From Cupriavidus sp. MP-37 (GTDB taxonomy: Bacteria; Pseudomonadota; Gammaproteobacteria; Burkholderiales; Burkholderiaceae): a stretch of DNA of 64,000 bases. This document shows, one piece after another, positions 1 to 9,805 of the stretch. The notes beneath the pieces were generated by a model. The model had not been told where the DNA came from. It worked only from the letters and a program-made list of their open reading frames with translations, and did no database searches. Position 1 is the first letter of the stretch. Each line of letters opens with the position of its first letter. The position numbers were made by a program, and so were the translations under genes. Where the stretch lies: the NCBI RefSeq assembly GCF_020618415.1, contig NZ_CP085344.1:3061001-3125000 (forward strand). The letters run 5' to 3'.

Positions 1-2114
1 GCGTCGTCGCTGCCGGCCAGCCAGGCGTTGCACTGCGTGATGGCGTCGGCGGCCTGGCGGCGCAGCGCGGCATCGTCGTCGATGGCGGCCTGGTCGGCCA
101 GCGCCTGCAGCGCGGCACGCAGCCGCTGCGTGGCCGGCGCATCGGCGACGGCGCCGGCACGCAGGGCTTGGTCGGCGGCACTGCGCGCCGCGTCCAGCGG
201 ATGCTGCGGCGCGTGCGTGTCGTCAGCGACCACGACATCGGGCAATGCCTCGGCGTGGCCGGCCCGGCCGAACTCGAGGGCATCGGCGAACGCATGGACC
301 ACGCCCAGTTCGGCCGCCACCGCGCGCAGCAGCGCCGCACGCGCGCCGGCGTCGGCCAGCTCGCCCGCATCGGCAAGCCGTGTCTTGACGGCCTCCACGG
401 CGGCGCAGGCCTGCGCGGCCTCGCCGGCCAGCGCACCCGGCAGCGCCGCCGACGCCTGCAGCTGCGCCAGCGTTGCCGCCAGCGCGGCGAAGGCCTGGCG
501 CGCGTCGCGCAGGGGCGCGGCGCCGTCGGCGCGCGCCGCATTGCGGTCATAGCTGTCGAGCCAGGATTCGCCGCTGTCCAGCTGCGCGCGCAGCTGCGCC
601 ACGGCTTCGCTGCGCAGCGCCTGCGCGCGCGCGTCGTCGACCATGCGCGCCAGCCAGGCCGGCGCGGCGCCGGCATCATCCGCCAGGCAGGCGGCCAGCG
701 CGTCGCACTGCGCGGCAAAGCGCGCCGCGGCTGGATGGGCGGACTGTCCGTGCACGCGCCACGGCAGCGCCAGCGCACGCGACAGGAACAGCGCGATGCC
801 AGCCGCGCCGAGCGCATCGGCGGCGCCGCGCTCGCGCCCCGGCATGGCGGCCTGCGCCAGGCAGCGCTGCAGCGGCGGCTGCGCCAGCGGCAGCGCCGCC
901 TCGGCCAGCGCCGCCAGCGCGGTCTCCCAGGCAGCCTGGTCGGCGGCGGCGGCATGCTCCAGCCCGGCCGCGGCCTGCTGCAGGTTGCGCGTGTCGATCG
1001 GGTCGAGCCAGCCGTAGTAGCGCAGCCGGAAATCGGCATTTGCCTGCGCATGGGCGGCATCGAGGCGGAACGCCGCCAGCGTGCGCGCGATCTCGGCGCG
1101 CAGCGCCGCCGCGTCGTCGTTGCCGTGCTCGGCCAGCCCGGTGCAGACCAGCAGGAACACCGCGTCGTTCAGCAACGCCTGCGGCACGCGCACATGGCCC
1201 TGCTGGTACTGGCGCAGCAGCAGGTTGGCGCGCCCGGCAAAGCGCTTGGCCAGCAGGTCCGACGGCAGCAGGCCCAGCGCCAGCGCGCGGCACACCAGCC
1301 CAAGCACGTGCCAGACACCGCGGTCGGGATGGTCAGCGGCGCGGCGCGCTTCCTGCTCGTTGGCACGCAGTTCATCCAGCGCCGTGTGCAGCGGCAGCCA
1401 GGCTTCGCGCAGCAGCGCCGCGTCGTCGCATGGCGTCGGCAGGCGCAGCGCCTTGAGCAGCGCCGACTCGAACTGCTGGCGCGCGCGCGTGACCGCGGCC
1501 GGCCCCTTCGGCGGCAGCAGCATGCCGGGCAGCATCTGCAGCTCGTCAAGCCACAGGTCGGCCGGATGCACGCGTTCTTCGCCGAGCCTGGCGAGCACGG
1601 CGGCATAGGGCTGGAACAGGCGCAGCGGAGCCTCGTCGTCGCCGGCCATCAGGTCGTCGACATACTCGGCCAGCGCCTGCACGCCGGCGCGGAATACCGC
1701 CAGCGCCTCGGGGCCGGCGGCCACGGTGCCGGCGTCGATGGCATCGAGCAGGCGGCGCAGCGCCTGGCAATACGGATCGGTGCCGCGCAGCCCGACGATA
1801 TGCACCGCGCCGGCGGCCTGGTGCAGGTGCTGGCCGGCCAGCCGCAGCGAGGTGGTATCGCGCGCGCCCAGCGCCTCGGGCGCCTGGCGCACTTCGTCGA
1901 CATAGTGGCCGAGCTCGGTGGCGGCGTCTTCGAGCGCGCTGCGCAGGCTGGGCGCCAGCCACGCCAGGCCGGACAGGTCGCGCGCGGTGCCGTTGTCGGG
2001 CGCCGGCACCGCGCTGGCCGGCAACGGTGCGGGCTCGGGTTCAGGCAGGGCGTCGGGGCCGGCCGGCATGCCGGCCGCGGCCGCATCGCGCGGGATCGGG
2101 GAATTCAGGGACAT
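1..2114 (-). CDS. pilL: PilL/ChpA-type hybrid histidine kinase, N-terminal part (cut by window edge)
   Basis: Only the first 704 codons are visible; the gene runs off the left edge, so the kinase, CheW and receiver modules cannot be checked. From ATG 2114 the protein opens with an Ala/Pro-rich segment and then becomes almost entirely helical, with a degenerate Hpt-like motif (LHQAAGAVHIVGL, about residues 97-109). This fits the FimL-like N-terminus of ChpA/PilL, the very large CheA-type kinase that controls type IV pilus extension and twitching. The assignment rests mainly on its place as last gene of the order pilG-pilH-pilI-pilJ-pilL, 127 bases after pilJ on the same strand. Seen: open frame and helical composition; known: Pil-Chp order; inferred: identity. 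Confidence 0.82.
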   Translation of the reverse strand, partial: MSLNSPIPRDAAAAGMPAGPDALPEPEPAPLPASAVPAPDNGTARDLSGLAWLAPSLRSALEDAATELGHYVDEVRQAPEALGARDTTSLRLAGQHLHQAAGAVHIVGLRGTDPYCQALRRLLDAIDAGTVAAGPEALAVFRAGVQALAEYVDDLMAGDDEAPLRLFQPYAAVLARLGEERVHPADLWLDELQMLPGMLLPPKGPAAVTRARQQFESALLKALRLPTPCDDAALLREAWLPLHTALDELRANEQEARRAADHPDRGVWHVLGLVCRALALGLLPSDLLAKRFAGRANLLLRQYQQGHVRVPQALLNDAVFLLVCTGLAEHGNDDAAALRAEIARTLAAFRLDAAHAQANADFRLRYYGWLDPIDTRNLQQAAAGLEHAAAADQAAWETALAALAEAALPLAQPPLQRCLAQAAMPGRERGAADALGAAGIALFLSRALALPWRVHGQSAHPAAARFAAQCDALAACLADDAGAAPAWLARMVDDARAQALRSEAVAQLRAQLDSGESWLDSYDRNAARADGAAPLRDARQAFAALAATLAQLQASAALPGALAGEAAQACAAVEAVKTRLADAGELADAGARAALLRAVAAELGVVHAFADALEFGRAGHAEALPDVVVADDTHAPQHPLDAARSAADQALRAGAVADAPATQRLRAALQALADQAAIDDDAALRRQAADAITQCNAWLAGSDD

Positions 2115-2241
2115 GACGGCTTCCAGTGCGGCGCCGGCACGGCAGCCGCAGGCCGCCCGCCGCAACGGGCGGCGGGCGCGGAGTTGGCATAAGGCGCGGG
2201 GCCGCGGTGCGCGGAAGCGGTCGCAGGCGTCATCCGGCCAC

Positions 2242-4464
2242 TCAGGCGATCTTGAAGCGCGACACCGAGTTGCGCAGCTCCTCGCTCAGCAGCGTCAGCT
2301 GGCGCACCGACTGCGCGGTCTGGCGCGTGCCGGTGGTGGTCTGCTCGGTGACCTGCAGGATGCGTTCGATATGGCGCGCCACGGTGGTGGCCAGGTCGGC
2401 CTCGTGCGAGGTGGACTGCGAGATCTGCTCGATCAGCTCGGCCAGCTGGCGCGACACGCGCCCGATCTCGACCAGCGCGGCACCGGCGTGGTCCGACAGC
2501 CGTGCGCCCTCGACCACGCCCTGGGTGCTGCGCTCCATCGCGTGCACCGCGTCCTGGGTATCGGTCTGGATGGTGCGGATCAGCGCGCCGATCTGCTTGG
2601 TGGCCTCGCCGGAACGTTCGGCCAGCCGCTGCACTTCTTCCGCCACCACCGAGAAGCCGCGCCCGGCCTCGCCCGCCGACGCCGCCTGGATGGCGGCGTT
2701 GAGCGCCAGCACGTTGGTCTGCTCGGTAATGTCCGAGATCAGCTCGACGATCTCACCGATCTCCTGCGACGACTCGCCGAGCCGCTTGATCCGCTTGGAG
2801 GTTTCCTGGATCTGCTCGCGGATGTCGTTCATGCCGGCGATGGCGTTCTGCACCGCCTGCTGGCCTTGCTCCGCGGCCGACAGCGAGGCGCGCGCCACAT
2901 TGGCGGACTCGGCCGCGCCGCGCGACACCTGCGTGATGCGGTCGGCCATCTCCACCACCGACTCGCCGGTCTGGCGGATCTGGCGCGACTGCTCTTCGGT
3001 GGTCGACACCAGCTGGGTCGAGGTGGCCTGCACCTGCCCCGACGCCTGCGTCACCTCGCCGGCGGTCTGCTGCACCCGACCGACCAGCTCGCGCAGTTCT
3101 TCCACGGTGTAGTTGACCGAGTCGGCAATGGCGCCGGTGATGTCCTCGGTCACGGTGGCCTGGCGCGTCAGGTCGCCGTCGGCAATGTCCTGCAGCTCGT
3201 TCATCAGCTGCAGAATCGCCTTCTGGGTGTTGTCGTTGTTGCGCTTTTCGTCGAGCCGGCGGGCCTCGGCCTCGCGCTCGCGCGCCTCGGCCTCGAGCGC
3301 GCGCATGCGCGAATCGCGCAGGTACAGCGCTGCCAGGCCGACCAGGCACAGCAGCGTCAGCGCCGCCGACACCACGGTCGCGCCCAGCGTCACCGGACGG
3401 CTGCGCGCCGACTCCGCGTAGGCGCGCTGCAGCGCCGACAGTTCGGCGCGCAGCGCCTCGTTGTCGTTGAAGATCTGCTGCTGCGCGCGCTTGGCGGCGA
3501 TCAGCCCGGGCAGGTTCTGCAGGATGGTCTGGGTGGTCTTCTGCACCGACTCGAAGCGCTGCGACAGCTGCTGCAGGTAGCCGCGCGTTTCCTCGTCGGC
3601 GGCGGCGGACAGCCGCAGCGCCTCGCTGCCGTTGAGCAGGCCGTCCAGGGTCTCGCGGAAGGTGTTGGTGTCCTTGCCCAGCAGGAACGCGGTCTCGGGG
3701 TTGACGCCTTCGCCGGCCAGGAACTCGTTCAGGTTCTTGCCCAGGCGCTGGGTCAGCATCACCAGCTGCGCCGAGGCCGCCACCTCGCGCGCATTGGCGC
3801 CCGACTGCAGCTTGATCGCGGCCACCTGTTCGGCGGACTCGAGCAGCTCGGGGTTGGAGGCGTTGAAGATCTGCAGGGTCTGGCCGATGGTGGTCAGCAC
3901 GGGCTGCTGCGCCAGTACGTCGGCGGCGCTTTTCTCGGAGCGCGCCCATGACTGCATGGCGGCCTGCAGCAGCGGTTCGGCCGCGCCGGTAGTGGCGCGC
4001 ACGCGCTTCTCGTCGCTGCCTTGCTGCAGCGCGTTCAGGTCGCCCGACAGCGCGTCCCGGGACTGGCGCAGCTGCGTGAAGGCCTGCGCATTGCCCAGCA
4101 GCGCGACCGGCACCGCCTTGCCCAGGCGCTGCGAATGCATCAGCATGTCGCCGGCCACCTCGATCTGCGCGGCGGCGTTGTTGGCGATGCGGTTATCCAG
4201 GTACACCGAGCCCAGCAGCGCCACCAGCGACACCACCACGCCCACGGTCAGCAGCCGCTGCTGCGACGCGAACGGCATGCGGCCGAGCCAGCGGCCGAGG
4301 TGCTCCAGCGGCGTCGGGCCCAGCCCCGCGGCGGCGGGCGGCAAGGGCGCGGGTTCGGGGCCCCCGGCATAGTCCATGCCTGGCTCGTCGGGACCTCCGG
4401 CGAGGCTGGTGGCAGCGTCGGCGGCCGGCGTGCGCCGGCCCAGGCTGAATCTGTTGAAACCCAT
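2242..4464 (-). CDS. pilJ: Type IV pilus methyl-accepting chemotaxis protein PilJ
   Basis: This 740-residue membrane chemoreceptor feeds the Pil-Chp kinase. After a Pro/Ala-rich cytoplasmic start, a first membrane helix lies at about residues 70-88. A helical periplasmic region follows (two PilJ-type four-helix modules, with repeated QRLGK motifs), then a second membrane helix at about 355-380 and a HAMP-like segment. The C-terminal half is the MCP signalling coiled coil with the conserved hairpin tip ([19 protein letters not shown]). It ends SRFKIA rather than in a CheR-tethering pentapeptide. Start ATG 4464 gives the usual PilJ length. It sits between pilI and pilL on one strand, consistent with a single transcript. 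Confidence 0.95.
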   Translation of the reverse strand: MGFNRFSLGRRTPAADAATSLAGGPDEPGMDYAGGPEPAPLPPAAAGLGPTPLEHLGRWLGRMPFASQQRLLTVGVVVSLVALLGSVYLDNRIANNAAAQIEVAGDMLMHSQRLGKAVPVALLGNAQAFTQLRQSRDALSGDLNALQQGSDEKRVRATTGAAEPLLQAAMQSWARSEKSAADVLAQQPVLTTIGQTLQIFNASNPELLESAEQVAAIKLQSGANAREVAASAQLVMLTQRLGKNLNEFLAGEGVNPETAFLLGKDTNTFRETLDGLLNGSEALRLSAAADEETRGYLQQLSQRFESVQKTTQTILQNLPGLIAAKRAQQQIFNDNEALRAELSALQRAYAESARSRPVTLGATVVSAALTLLCLVGLAALYLRDSRMRALEAEAREREAEARRLDEKRNNDNTQKAILQLMNELQDIADGDLTRQATVTEDITGAIADSVNYTVEELRELVGRVQQTAGEVTQASGQVQATSTQLVSTTEEQSRQIRQTGESVVEMADRITQVSRGAAESANVARASLSAAEQGQQAVQNAIAGMNDIREQIQETSKRIKRLGESSQEIGEIVELISDITEQTNVLALNAAIQAASAGEAGRGFSVVAEEVQRLAERSGEATKQIGALIRTIQTDTQDAVHAMERSTQGVVEGARLSDHAGAALVEIGRVSRQLAELIEQISQSTSHEADLATTVARHIERILQVTEQTTTGTRQTAQSVRQLTLLSEELRNSVSRFKIA

Positions 4465-4575
4465 GGCACCCTCTTCCGTTTTATCGTTGTCATGCCCGGC
4501 GGCTCGTGCCGGGTGCGGCAGGCGCTGGCCTGCGCGCCGTCATTGTCTGTGCCTGGCGTGGCCGGCCCGCGCGCG

Positions 4576-5136
4576 TCAGGCGGTGGCCCGGCCGGCCTGC
4601 AGGAAGGCGGGCGCGTCCAGCAGCGCGCGCACGTCCAGCACCTGCCAGTCGCGGCCCTCGCGGTCGGCATAGCGCTGCCCCTCCCAGGGCGGCGCCGCGT
4701 CGGGATCGGATGCGGCGTCGCCGTGCGGCAAGCCCAGGTCCGCCGCATGGCGCAGGCCGGCCACGCGCGTGGCCAGGATCGCGCAGGCGCGTTCCGCGTC
4801 GCGCGACAGCACCACGATCTTGCTGCCCGGCTGCAGCGGCGTCGGCGCACCGCCGCAGAACAGGCTGAAATCGATCACCCCCAGCAGGCTGCCGCGCGCG
4901 TTGACCAGGCCGCTGTACCACGGCTGCGTCAGCGGCACCGGGCTGGGCTGGCGCAGGTCCAGCACCTCGCCGGCATCGGCCAGCGGCAGCAGCCAGTGGC
5001 GCGTGCCCACCTGCAGCGCCAGGTAGCTGTCGGCGGCCGGCAGGCTGCGCGCCTCGCGCAGGCGCCGGGCCAGCATGGCCTGGTAGTCCTGCAGGCGCGT
5101 GTGGCGGGCGCGGAGGTCTTGGCGTGGCGCGTTCAT
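4576..5136 (-). CDS. pilI: CheW-like adaptor PilI
   Basis: A 186-residue single-domain CheW-like protein that should couple the PilJ receptor to the PilL kinase. Diagnostic segments are the beta-strand run around LALQVGTRHWLLPLADAGEV, the NARGSLLGVIDFSLF stretch (the CheW NLRG-like turn) and VVLSRDAERACAIL. ATG 5136 is chosen because the frame upstream of it is only the antisense shadow of pilH; CheW-like sequence begins shortly after it. It lies between pilH and pilJ on the same strand with short gaps. An Ala-rich C-terminus (QAGRATA) is not informative. Confidence 0.92.
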   Translation of the reverse strand: MNAPRQDLRARHTRLQDYQAMLARRLREARSLPAADSYLALQVGTRHWLLPLADAGEVLDLRQPSPVPLTQPWYSGLVNARGSLLGVIDFSLFCGGAPTPLQPGSKIVVLSRDAERACAILATRVAGLRHAADLGLPHGDAASDPDAAPPWEGQRYADREGRDWQVLDVRALLDAPAFLQAGRATA

Positions 5137-5189
5137 GGCGGTCCCCGGAACAGGTGGCAGTGGCTTGCCGTGCGGCCGGCGCAGGCGGC

Positions 5190-5561
5190 TCAGTGCGCCA
5201 GCGCGGCGATCTTGCCCAGCAGCTCTTCGCCGTCGACGGGCTTGACGATGTAGTCCGACGCGCCCTGGCGCATGCCCCAGATGCGGTCGGTGTCCAGGCC
5301 CTTGCTGGTGCACATGATCACGGGGATGTCCTTGAAGCGGTCGTCGCGCTTGATCGCGCGGGTCGCCTGGTAGCCGTTCTGGCCGGGCATCACCACGTCC
5401 ATCAGGATCAGGTCGAAGGCTTCGGCCTGAAGGCGGGCGAAGGCCTGCTCGCTGTTGCTGGCGACCGCGACCTTGAAGCCGCGCTTGCCGAGCAGGTCGG
5501 ACATGAACAGGGCTTCGGTCGGGGAGTCATCGACGATCAGGATCTTGTGAATGGCGGTCAT
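5190..5561 (-). CDS. pilH: CheY-like response regulator PilH
   Basis: A 123-residue stand-alone receiver domain. The acidic pair DD11-12, phosphoacceptor Asp55 (LILMDVVMPG), the Thr/Ser switch (MCTSKG) and the conserved Lys in VKPVDGEE are all present, so it should be phosphorylatable. In Pil-Chp systems PilH opposes or drains signal from PilG and affects retraction. ATG 5561 is preferred to the longer open frame because the start MTAIHKILIVDD places the first beta strand at the N-terminus as in the family. A stretch rich in A and G just upstream provides a ribosome site. Confidence 0.95.
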   Translation of the reverse strand: MTAIHKILIVDDSPTEALFMSDLLGKRGFKVAVASNSEQAFARLQAEAFDLILMDVVMPGQNGYQATRAIKRDDRFKDIPVIMCTSKGLDTDRIWGMRQGASDYIVKPVDGEELLGKIAALAH

Positions 5562-5599
5562 GAGGTTTTCCTTCGATTCGTACACGGCGTGCCTGCAGT

Positions 5600-6013
5600 T
5601 CAGGCGGGCAACGCCTCGCCCGCGGGCTGGCATGGCAGGCAGGCCTGCACGGCCTGCAGCAGCGCGTCGCGGGTGAATGGCTTGGCAAGGTGGTCATGCG
5701 CGCCGACCAGGCGGCCGCGCGAACGGTCGAACACGCCGTCGCGCGAGGACAGCATGATCACGGGAATGGCGTGGAAACGCGGACTCTTCTTGATCAGCGA
5801 ACAGGTCTGGTAACCGTCGAGCCGGGGCATCAGGATGTCGCAGAAGACCAGGTCGGGGTGCAGCTCGCCCACCTTGGCCAGCGCCTCGAAGCCGTCCTCG
5901 GCCAGCATCACCTGGTACCCGGCCTGCGCCAGGAAGATCTCCGCGGTACGGCGGATGGTGCTCGAGTCGTCGATGACCAGCACCTTGCGGCGCGGCGGCG
6001 CGATCTCGTGCAT
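5600..6013 (-). CDS. pilG: CheY-like response regulator PilG
   Basis: A receiver-domain protein, the output regulator for pilus extension in Pil-Chp systems. The sequence has IDDSSTIRRTAEIFL, phosphoacceptor Asp59 (FCDILMPRLDGYQTC), VIMLSSRDG and the Lys in LAKPFTRD, close to the PilG consensus. ATG 6013 gives 137 residues, close to the family length of about 135. An in-frame ATG at 6124 would add 37 residues (start MRVAHLEENQRVN) without family resemblance, preceded by a weak GGGAAC ribosome site, and remains possible. It heads the pil-chp gene run. Confidence 0.92.
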   Translation of the reverse strand: MHEIAPPRRKVLVIDDSSTIRRTAEIFLAQAGYQVMLAEDGFEALAKVGELHPDLVFCDILMPRLDGYQTCSLIKKSPRFHAIPVIMLSSRDGVFDRSRGRLVGAHDHLAKPFTRDALLQAVQACLPCQPAGEALPA

Positions 6014-6461
6014 GAGGTCCTGCTTGATGTCCGGCGCGGTACCCGGAACAGGAACGCCAGGCGCCAGACCCTGGGCGCCGGCGGTATTGACCCGCTGGTT
6101 TTCTTCTAGATGAGCGACCCGCATGTTGTTCCCGCGACCAGCGGCTCCTGGCGGAGCGCCGGCAAGCACCAGAGAACACCCGTGCGGAGCAACGCGACCC
6201 ATGCGCGCCCCGACGGACCCCCGAAATTCTATTTATTTCCCTTCCAAGGCCGGGCTGAGCCCGGCAGCGGCGATGCGTGACCCCGCATCTGCCCGCCGTC
6301 CTCCACGCCAGGGGCGAAGGGACGGCCAGTCATTTTTGCAACAGAGTGTGACAAGACGCCGGGGGGCCGTCAATCCGGTACCGCCAGGCCCTGGCGGCGT
6401 TCTGTCGCATCGGCGCGACGGGCGCGCCTGCCATGTTGTTGTTCTTCTGAATAGAGGCCGC
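6014..6461. other. Intergenic region upstream of pilG, downstream of rubA
   Basis: No coding sequence is supported here apart from a possible 5' extension of pilG to 6124. A perfect hairpin (7-base arms CCGCCAG/CTGGCGG, 3-base loop) lies at 6381-6397, 65 bases beyond the rubA stop; it lacks a T run on either strand, so it is at best a weak terminator or mRNA-end structure. The pil-chp promoter is expected here, but no clear -35/-10 pair stood out. Confidence 0.5.
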
Positions 6462-6632
6462 TCAGATCGCGACCATCTCGAAATCTTCCTTGCGCGCGCC
6501 GCATTCCGGGCAGGTCCAGTTGATCGGCACGTCTTCCCAGCGGGTGCCGGGGGCGATGCCGTCTTCCGGCGCGCCAGCGGCTTCGTCGTAGATCCAGCCG
6601 CAGATCAGGCACATCCAAGTCTTGTATTCCAT
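6462..6632 (-). CDS. rubA: Rubredoxin
   Basis: A 56-residue rubredoxin, a small cytoplasmic electron carrier with one iron bound by four cysteines. Both knuckles are intact: [11 protein letters not shown] (Cys8, Cys11) and [13 protein letters not shown] (Cys41, Cys44), with the conserved aromatic core and Asp/Glu-rich surface. ATG 6632 starts the domain directly; the open frame extends further upstream but has no rubredoxin sequence. Its partner is not identifiable from the neighbours; it lies divergent from hemL, with about 240 bases between the two starts. Confidence 0.97.
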   Translation of the reverse strand: MEYKTWMCLICGWIYDEAAGAPEDGIAPGTRWEDVPINWTCPECGARKEDFEMVAI

Positions 6633-6874
6633 AACAGGCTCTGGCCACTCTCCATTAAAATCCAGCGCAGATGGTACCGAAACCGTGCCGCCGGCGCCAG
6701 CCGCGCGAGGACCGGAATCGTGCCAGTTCCGCCGTGTTCGCACCCGTTAGCGCCTTGTTAGCGCACGATTGGCGGGCAATTGCAGCGAACTCCCGCTGTT
6801 TTTGCCGCATGTCAACGCCAGGCCCGGAGGCCTGCCGAGCACGATCCCTGCAGTCCTGTCCTCACCTCAACGCC

Positions 6875-8167
6875 ATGTCCCGTAATCAGCAGCTTTTCGA
6901 CCGCGCCCAGCAGACCATTCCCGGGGGCGTCAATTCGCCCGTGCGCGCCTTCCGTTCGGTGGGGGGCACGCCGCGCTTCATCACGCGCGCCGAGGGCCCG
7001 TATATGTGGGACGCGGACGGCCAGCGCTATATCGACTACATCGGCTCGTGGGGCCCGATGATCGTCGGCCATGCCCATCCGGAGGTGGTGCGCGCGGTCC
7101 AGCAAACCGCCGCGCACAGCTTCTCGTTCGGCGCCCCGACCGAGGCCGAGATCACCATGGCCGAGGAAATCTGCAAGCTGGTGCCGTCGATCGAGCAGGT
7201 GCGCCTGGTCTCTTCGGGCACCGAAGCCACCATGAGCGCGCTGCGCCTGGCGCGCGGCTTCACCGGCCGCGACCTGATCATCAAGTTCGAGGGTTGCTAC
7301 CACGGCCACGCCGACAGCCTGCTGGTCAAGGCCGGCTCCGGCCTGCTGACCTTTGCCGACACCACCCGCAACGCGCCGTCGTCGGCCGGCGTGCCGGCCG
7401 ACGTGACGCGCCACACCATGGTGCTGGAGTACAACAACGTCGAGCAGCTGGAACAGGCCTTCGCCCGGCATGCCGGCGAGATCGCCGCGGTGATCGTCGA
7501 GCCGGTGGCCGGCAACATGAACCTGGTGCGCGCCAGCGCTGCCTTCCTGCAGGCCATGCGCGAACTGTGCAGCCGCGACGGCGCGGTGCTGATCTTCGAC
7601 GAAGTCATGACCGGCTTCCGCGTGGCGCTGGGCGGCGCGCAGGCGCACTACGGCATCCGTCCCGACATGACCTGCCTGGGCAAGGTCATCGGCGGCGGCA
7701 TGCCGGCGGCGGCCTTCGGCGGCCGGCGCGACATCATGGCCAGCCTGGCGCCGCTGGGCGGCGTGTACCAGGCCGGCACGCTGTCGGGCAACCCGCTGGC
7801 GGTGGCGGCGGGCCTGACCACGCTCAAGCTGATCCAGGCGCCCGGCTTCTATGACCGCCTGGCCGCGCAGACGCGCAAGCTGGCCGACGGCCTGGCCGAA
7901 GCCGCGCGCGCGGCGGGCGTGCCGTTCGCCGCGGATGCGGTCGGTGGCATGTTCGGCCTCTATTTCCGCGACGGCGTGCCCGGCAGCTTCGCCGAGGTCA
8001 CGCAGAGCGACACCGCGCGCTTCAACCGCTTCTTCCACGCCATGCTGGACCACGGGGTCTACCTGGCGCCTTCGGCGTTCGAAGCCGGCTTCGTCTCCGC
8101 GCAGCACGACGACGCCATCCTGGACGCCACCTTCGACGCCGCGCGCAAGGCCTTCGCCGCGGCCTGA
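6875..8167 (+). CDS. hemL: Glutamate-1-semialdehyde 2,1-aminomutase
   Basis: A cytoplasmic PLP enzyme that converts glutamate-1-semialdehyde to 5-aminolevulinate in the C5 route to haem. The 430 residues cover the whole class-III aminotransferase fold: [11 protein letters not shown] near the start, the [13 protein letters not shown] loop, [33 protein letters not shown], the cofactor segment [11 protein letters not shown], the Schiff-base Lys270 in [17 protein letters not shown], and [14 protein letters not shown] 6875 ([11 protein letters not shown]) matches the family start; upstream in-frame sequence is not conserved-looking. It stands alone, divergent from rubA, and is not linked to other haem genes in the window. 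Confidence 0.98.
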   Translation: MSRNQQLFDRAQQTIPGGVNSPVRAFRSVGGTPRFITRAEGPYMWDADGQRYIDYIGSWGPMIVGHAHPEVVRAVQQTAAHSFSFGAPTEAEITMAEEICKLVPSIEQVRLVSSGTEATMSALRLARGFTGRDLIIKFEGCYHGHADSLLVKAGSGLLTFADTTRNAPSSAGVPADVTRHTMVLEYNNVEQLEQAFARHAGEIAAVIVEPVAGNMNLVRASAAFLQAMRELCSRDGAVLIFDEVMTGFRVALGGAQAHYGIRPDMTCLGKVIGGGMPAAAFGGRRDIMASLAPLGGVYQAGTLSGNPLAVAAGLTTLKLIQAPGFYDRLAAQTRKLADGLAEAARAAGVPFAADAVGGMFGLYFRDGVPGSFAEVTQSDTARFNRFFHAMLDHGVYLAPSAFEAGFVSAQHDDAILDATFDAARKAFAAA

Positions 8168-8268
8168 GGCGGTTCGCGGCAGGCGGCGCATGGTGCGCCG
8201 CTTGCTGCACGCCTGACCACAAGGGCGGTGCGCTACACTTGGGTTTCGTCCAATCGCCGGAGCCTCCG

Positions 8269-8907
8269 ATGCGCGCATTCTTGTCCCCTTCGTTGCCCAC
8301 TCCGCTGCCCACCCGCTCGCCCCTGTCCGTGTTGCGCTGGCTGGTGCTGGCGGTCATGGCCAGCCTGCTGTCCGCCTGCGGCTACAACGACTTCCAGGCC
8401 AAGGACGAGGCCGTCAAGGCAGCCTGGGGCGAAGTCATCAACCAGTACCAGCGCCGTGCCGACCTGATCCCCAACCTGGTCAACACCGTCAAGGGCTACG
8501 CCTCGCACGAGCGCGAGACGCTGGAAGCGGTGACCAAGGCGCGCGCCGCCGCCACCAGCATCCAGGTCTCGCCCGAGACCCTGAACGACCCCGAAGCCTT
8601 CAAGCGCTTCCAGCAGGCGCAGGGGGAATTGTCCGGGGCGCTGTCGCGCCTGCTGGCGGTGTCCGAGAACTACCCGCAGCTCAAGGCCGATGCCTCGTTC
8701 CGCGACCTGCAATCGCAGCTCGAAGGCACCGAGAACCGCATCACCGTGGCACGGCAGCGCTATATCGCCGCCGTGCAGCAGTACAACGTGCTGGCGCGCA
8801 GCTTCCCGACCAACCTGACGGCGATGATCTTCAAGTACCCGGTCAAGCCTTCGTTCACCGTGGAAAACGAGAAGGCCATCTCCACCCCGCCCGCGGTCAA
8901 GTTCTGA
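8269..8907 (+). CDS. lemA: LemA-family lipoprotein
   Basis: A 212-residue LemA-fold protein. Residues about 1-36 form a lipoprotein signal ending in the lipobox LLSAC, so it should be anchored in a membrane by the Cys. The rest is the long helical LemA domain with its hallmark segments WGEVINQYQRRADLIPNLVNTVKGYA, a central helix pair and ENRITVARQRYIAAVQQYN. ATG 8269 is chosen because it gives a compact signal peptide; an ATG at 8239 would add ten residues. Five bases separate its stop from the following TPM gene, so the three genes to 10309 likely form one operon. LemA/TPM pairs are common, but their biochemical role is not settled. Confidence 0.93.
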   Translation: MRAFLSPSLPTPLPTRSPLSVLRWLVLAVMASLLSACGYNDFQAKDEAVKAAWGEVINQYQRRADLIPNLVNTVKGYASHERETLEAVTKARAAATSIQVSPETLNDPEAFKRFQQAQGELSGALSRLLAVSENYPQLKADASFRDLQSQLEGTENRITVARQRYIAAVQQYNVLARSFPTNLTAMIFKYPVKPSFTVENEKAISTPPAVKF

Positions 8908-8912
8908 TCGGA

Positions 8913-9785
8913 ATGGCAGCGATGCGCCACCCCCGGCGTTGGTTCGCGCGGCACGGCTGGCTGGCCGCCGCCCTGCTGTGGCTGGGCGCCCTGCTCTACG
9001 GCCCGGCGCTGGCCGCCGACGGCTTCGTCGCGGTGCCGCCGCTGACCCAGCGCGTCACCGACCTGACCAACACGCTGACGCCGCAGCAGCGCGGCGCGCT
9101 GGAAAACGTGCTGGCCGAGTACGAGCAGCAGCGCGGCAGCCAGATCTTCGTGCTGATGGTGCCGACCACCGATCCGGAACCGATCGACGCCTACAGCATC
9201 CGCGTGGCCGACGCCTGGCGCGCCGGGCGCCAGGGCATCGACGACGGCGTGATCGTGCTGATCGCCAAGGACAACCCACCGGGCCTGCGCAAGATGCGGC
9301 TGGAGGTGGGCCGCGGCGTGCAGGGGTCGCTGACTGACGCCATGTCCAAGCGCATCCTGCAGGACGTGATGGCGCCCCACTTCCGCCAGAATGATTTCTA
9401 CGGCGGGCTCGCGGCCGGCATCTCGGCAATCCAGGCCACCATCGACAAGGAGGGCCTGGCAGCGCCGCAGCGCAAGGCGCAGCAGGCCTCGGCGCTTGAC
9501 GACTGGCTGCCGGCGCTGCTGCCGCTGGCGATCATCGTGTTCTTCTTCCTGAGCGCGATCCTGCGCCGGCGCGGGCCGCAGATCGTCACCACCCGGCGCG
9601 GCCGCGACGTGATCGCCGGCGGCCTCGGCGGCCTGGGCGGCTACACCATCGGGCAAGACTGGGGTCGGCGCAGCGGCGGCTGGGGTGGCGGCTTCGGCGG
9701 GGGCGGAGACAGCGGCGGCTTCGGCGGCTTTGGCGGCGGAGGCGGCGGCGGCTTCGACGGCGGCGGCGCCTCCGGCAACTGGTGA
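8913..9785 (+). CDS. TPM-domain (YgcG-type) membrane protein with Gly-rich tail
   Basis: A 290-residue exported protein. A signal peptide (to about residue 34, ending PALAAD) leads into a TPM domain with RVTDLTNTLTPQQRGALENVLAEYEQQ, DPEPIDAYSIRVADAWRAGRQGIDDGVIVLIA and the MRLEVGRGVQGSLTD turn. A membrane helix follows at about 195-212, then a short basic segment and a very Gly-rich C-terminus, the usual YgcG layout. The first domain therefore lies outside the membrane and the Gly-rich tail inside. It follows lemA by five bases and precedes a second TPM gene. Confidence 0.9.
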   Translation: MAAMRHPRRWFARHGWLAAALLWLGALLYGPALAADGFVAVPPLTQRVTDLTNTLTPQQRGALENVLAEYEQQRGSQIFVLMVPTTDPEPIDAYSIRVADAWRAGRQGIDDGVIVLIAKDNPPGLRKMRLEVGRGVQGSLTDAMSKRILQDVMAPHFRQNDFYGGLAAGISAIQATIDKEGLAAPQRKAQQASALDDWLPALLPLAIIVFFFLSAILRRRGPQIVTTRRGRDVIAGGLGGLGGYTIGQDWGRRSGGWGGGFGGGGDSGGFGGFGGGGGGGFDGGGASGNW

Positions 9786-9805
9786 CAGCACGAGGAACGA
9801 CAACC

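Noticed and set aside
168..2192. Long plus-strand open frames across the pilL region
   Set aside because: Arg/Gln/Ala-rich shadow of the minus-strand pilL gene; no domain pattern or ribosome site. Similar shadows exist opposite most genes.
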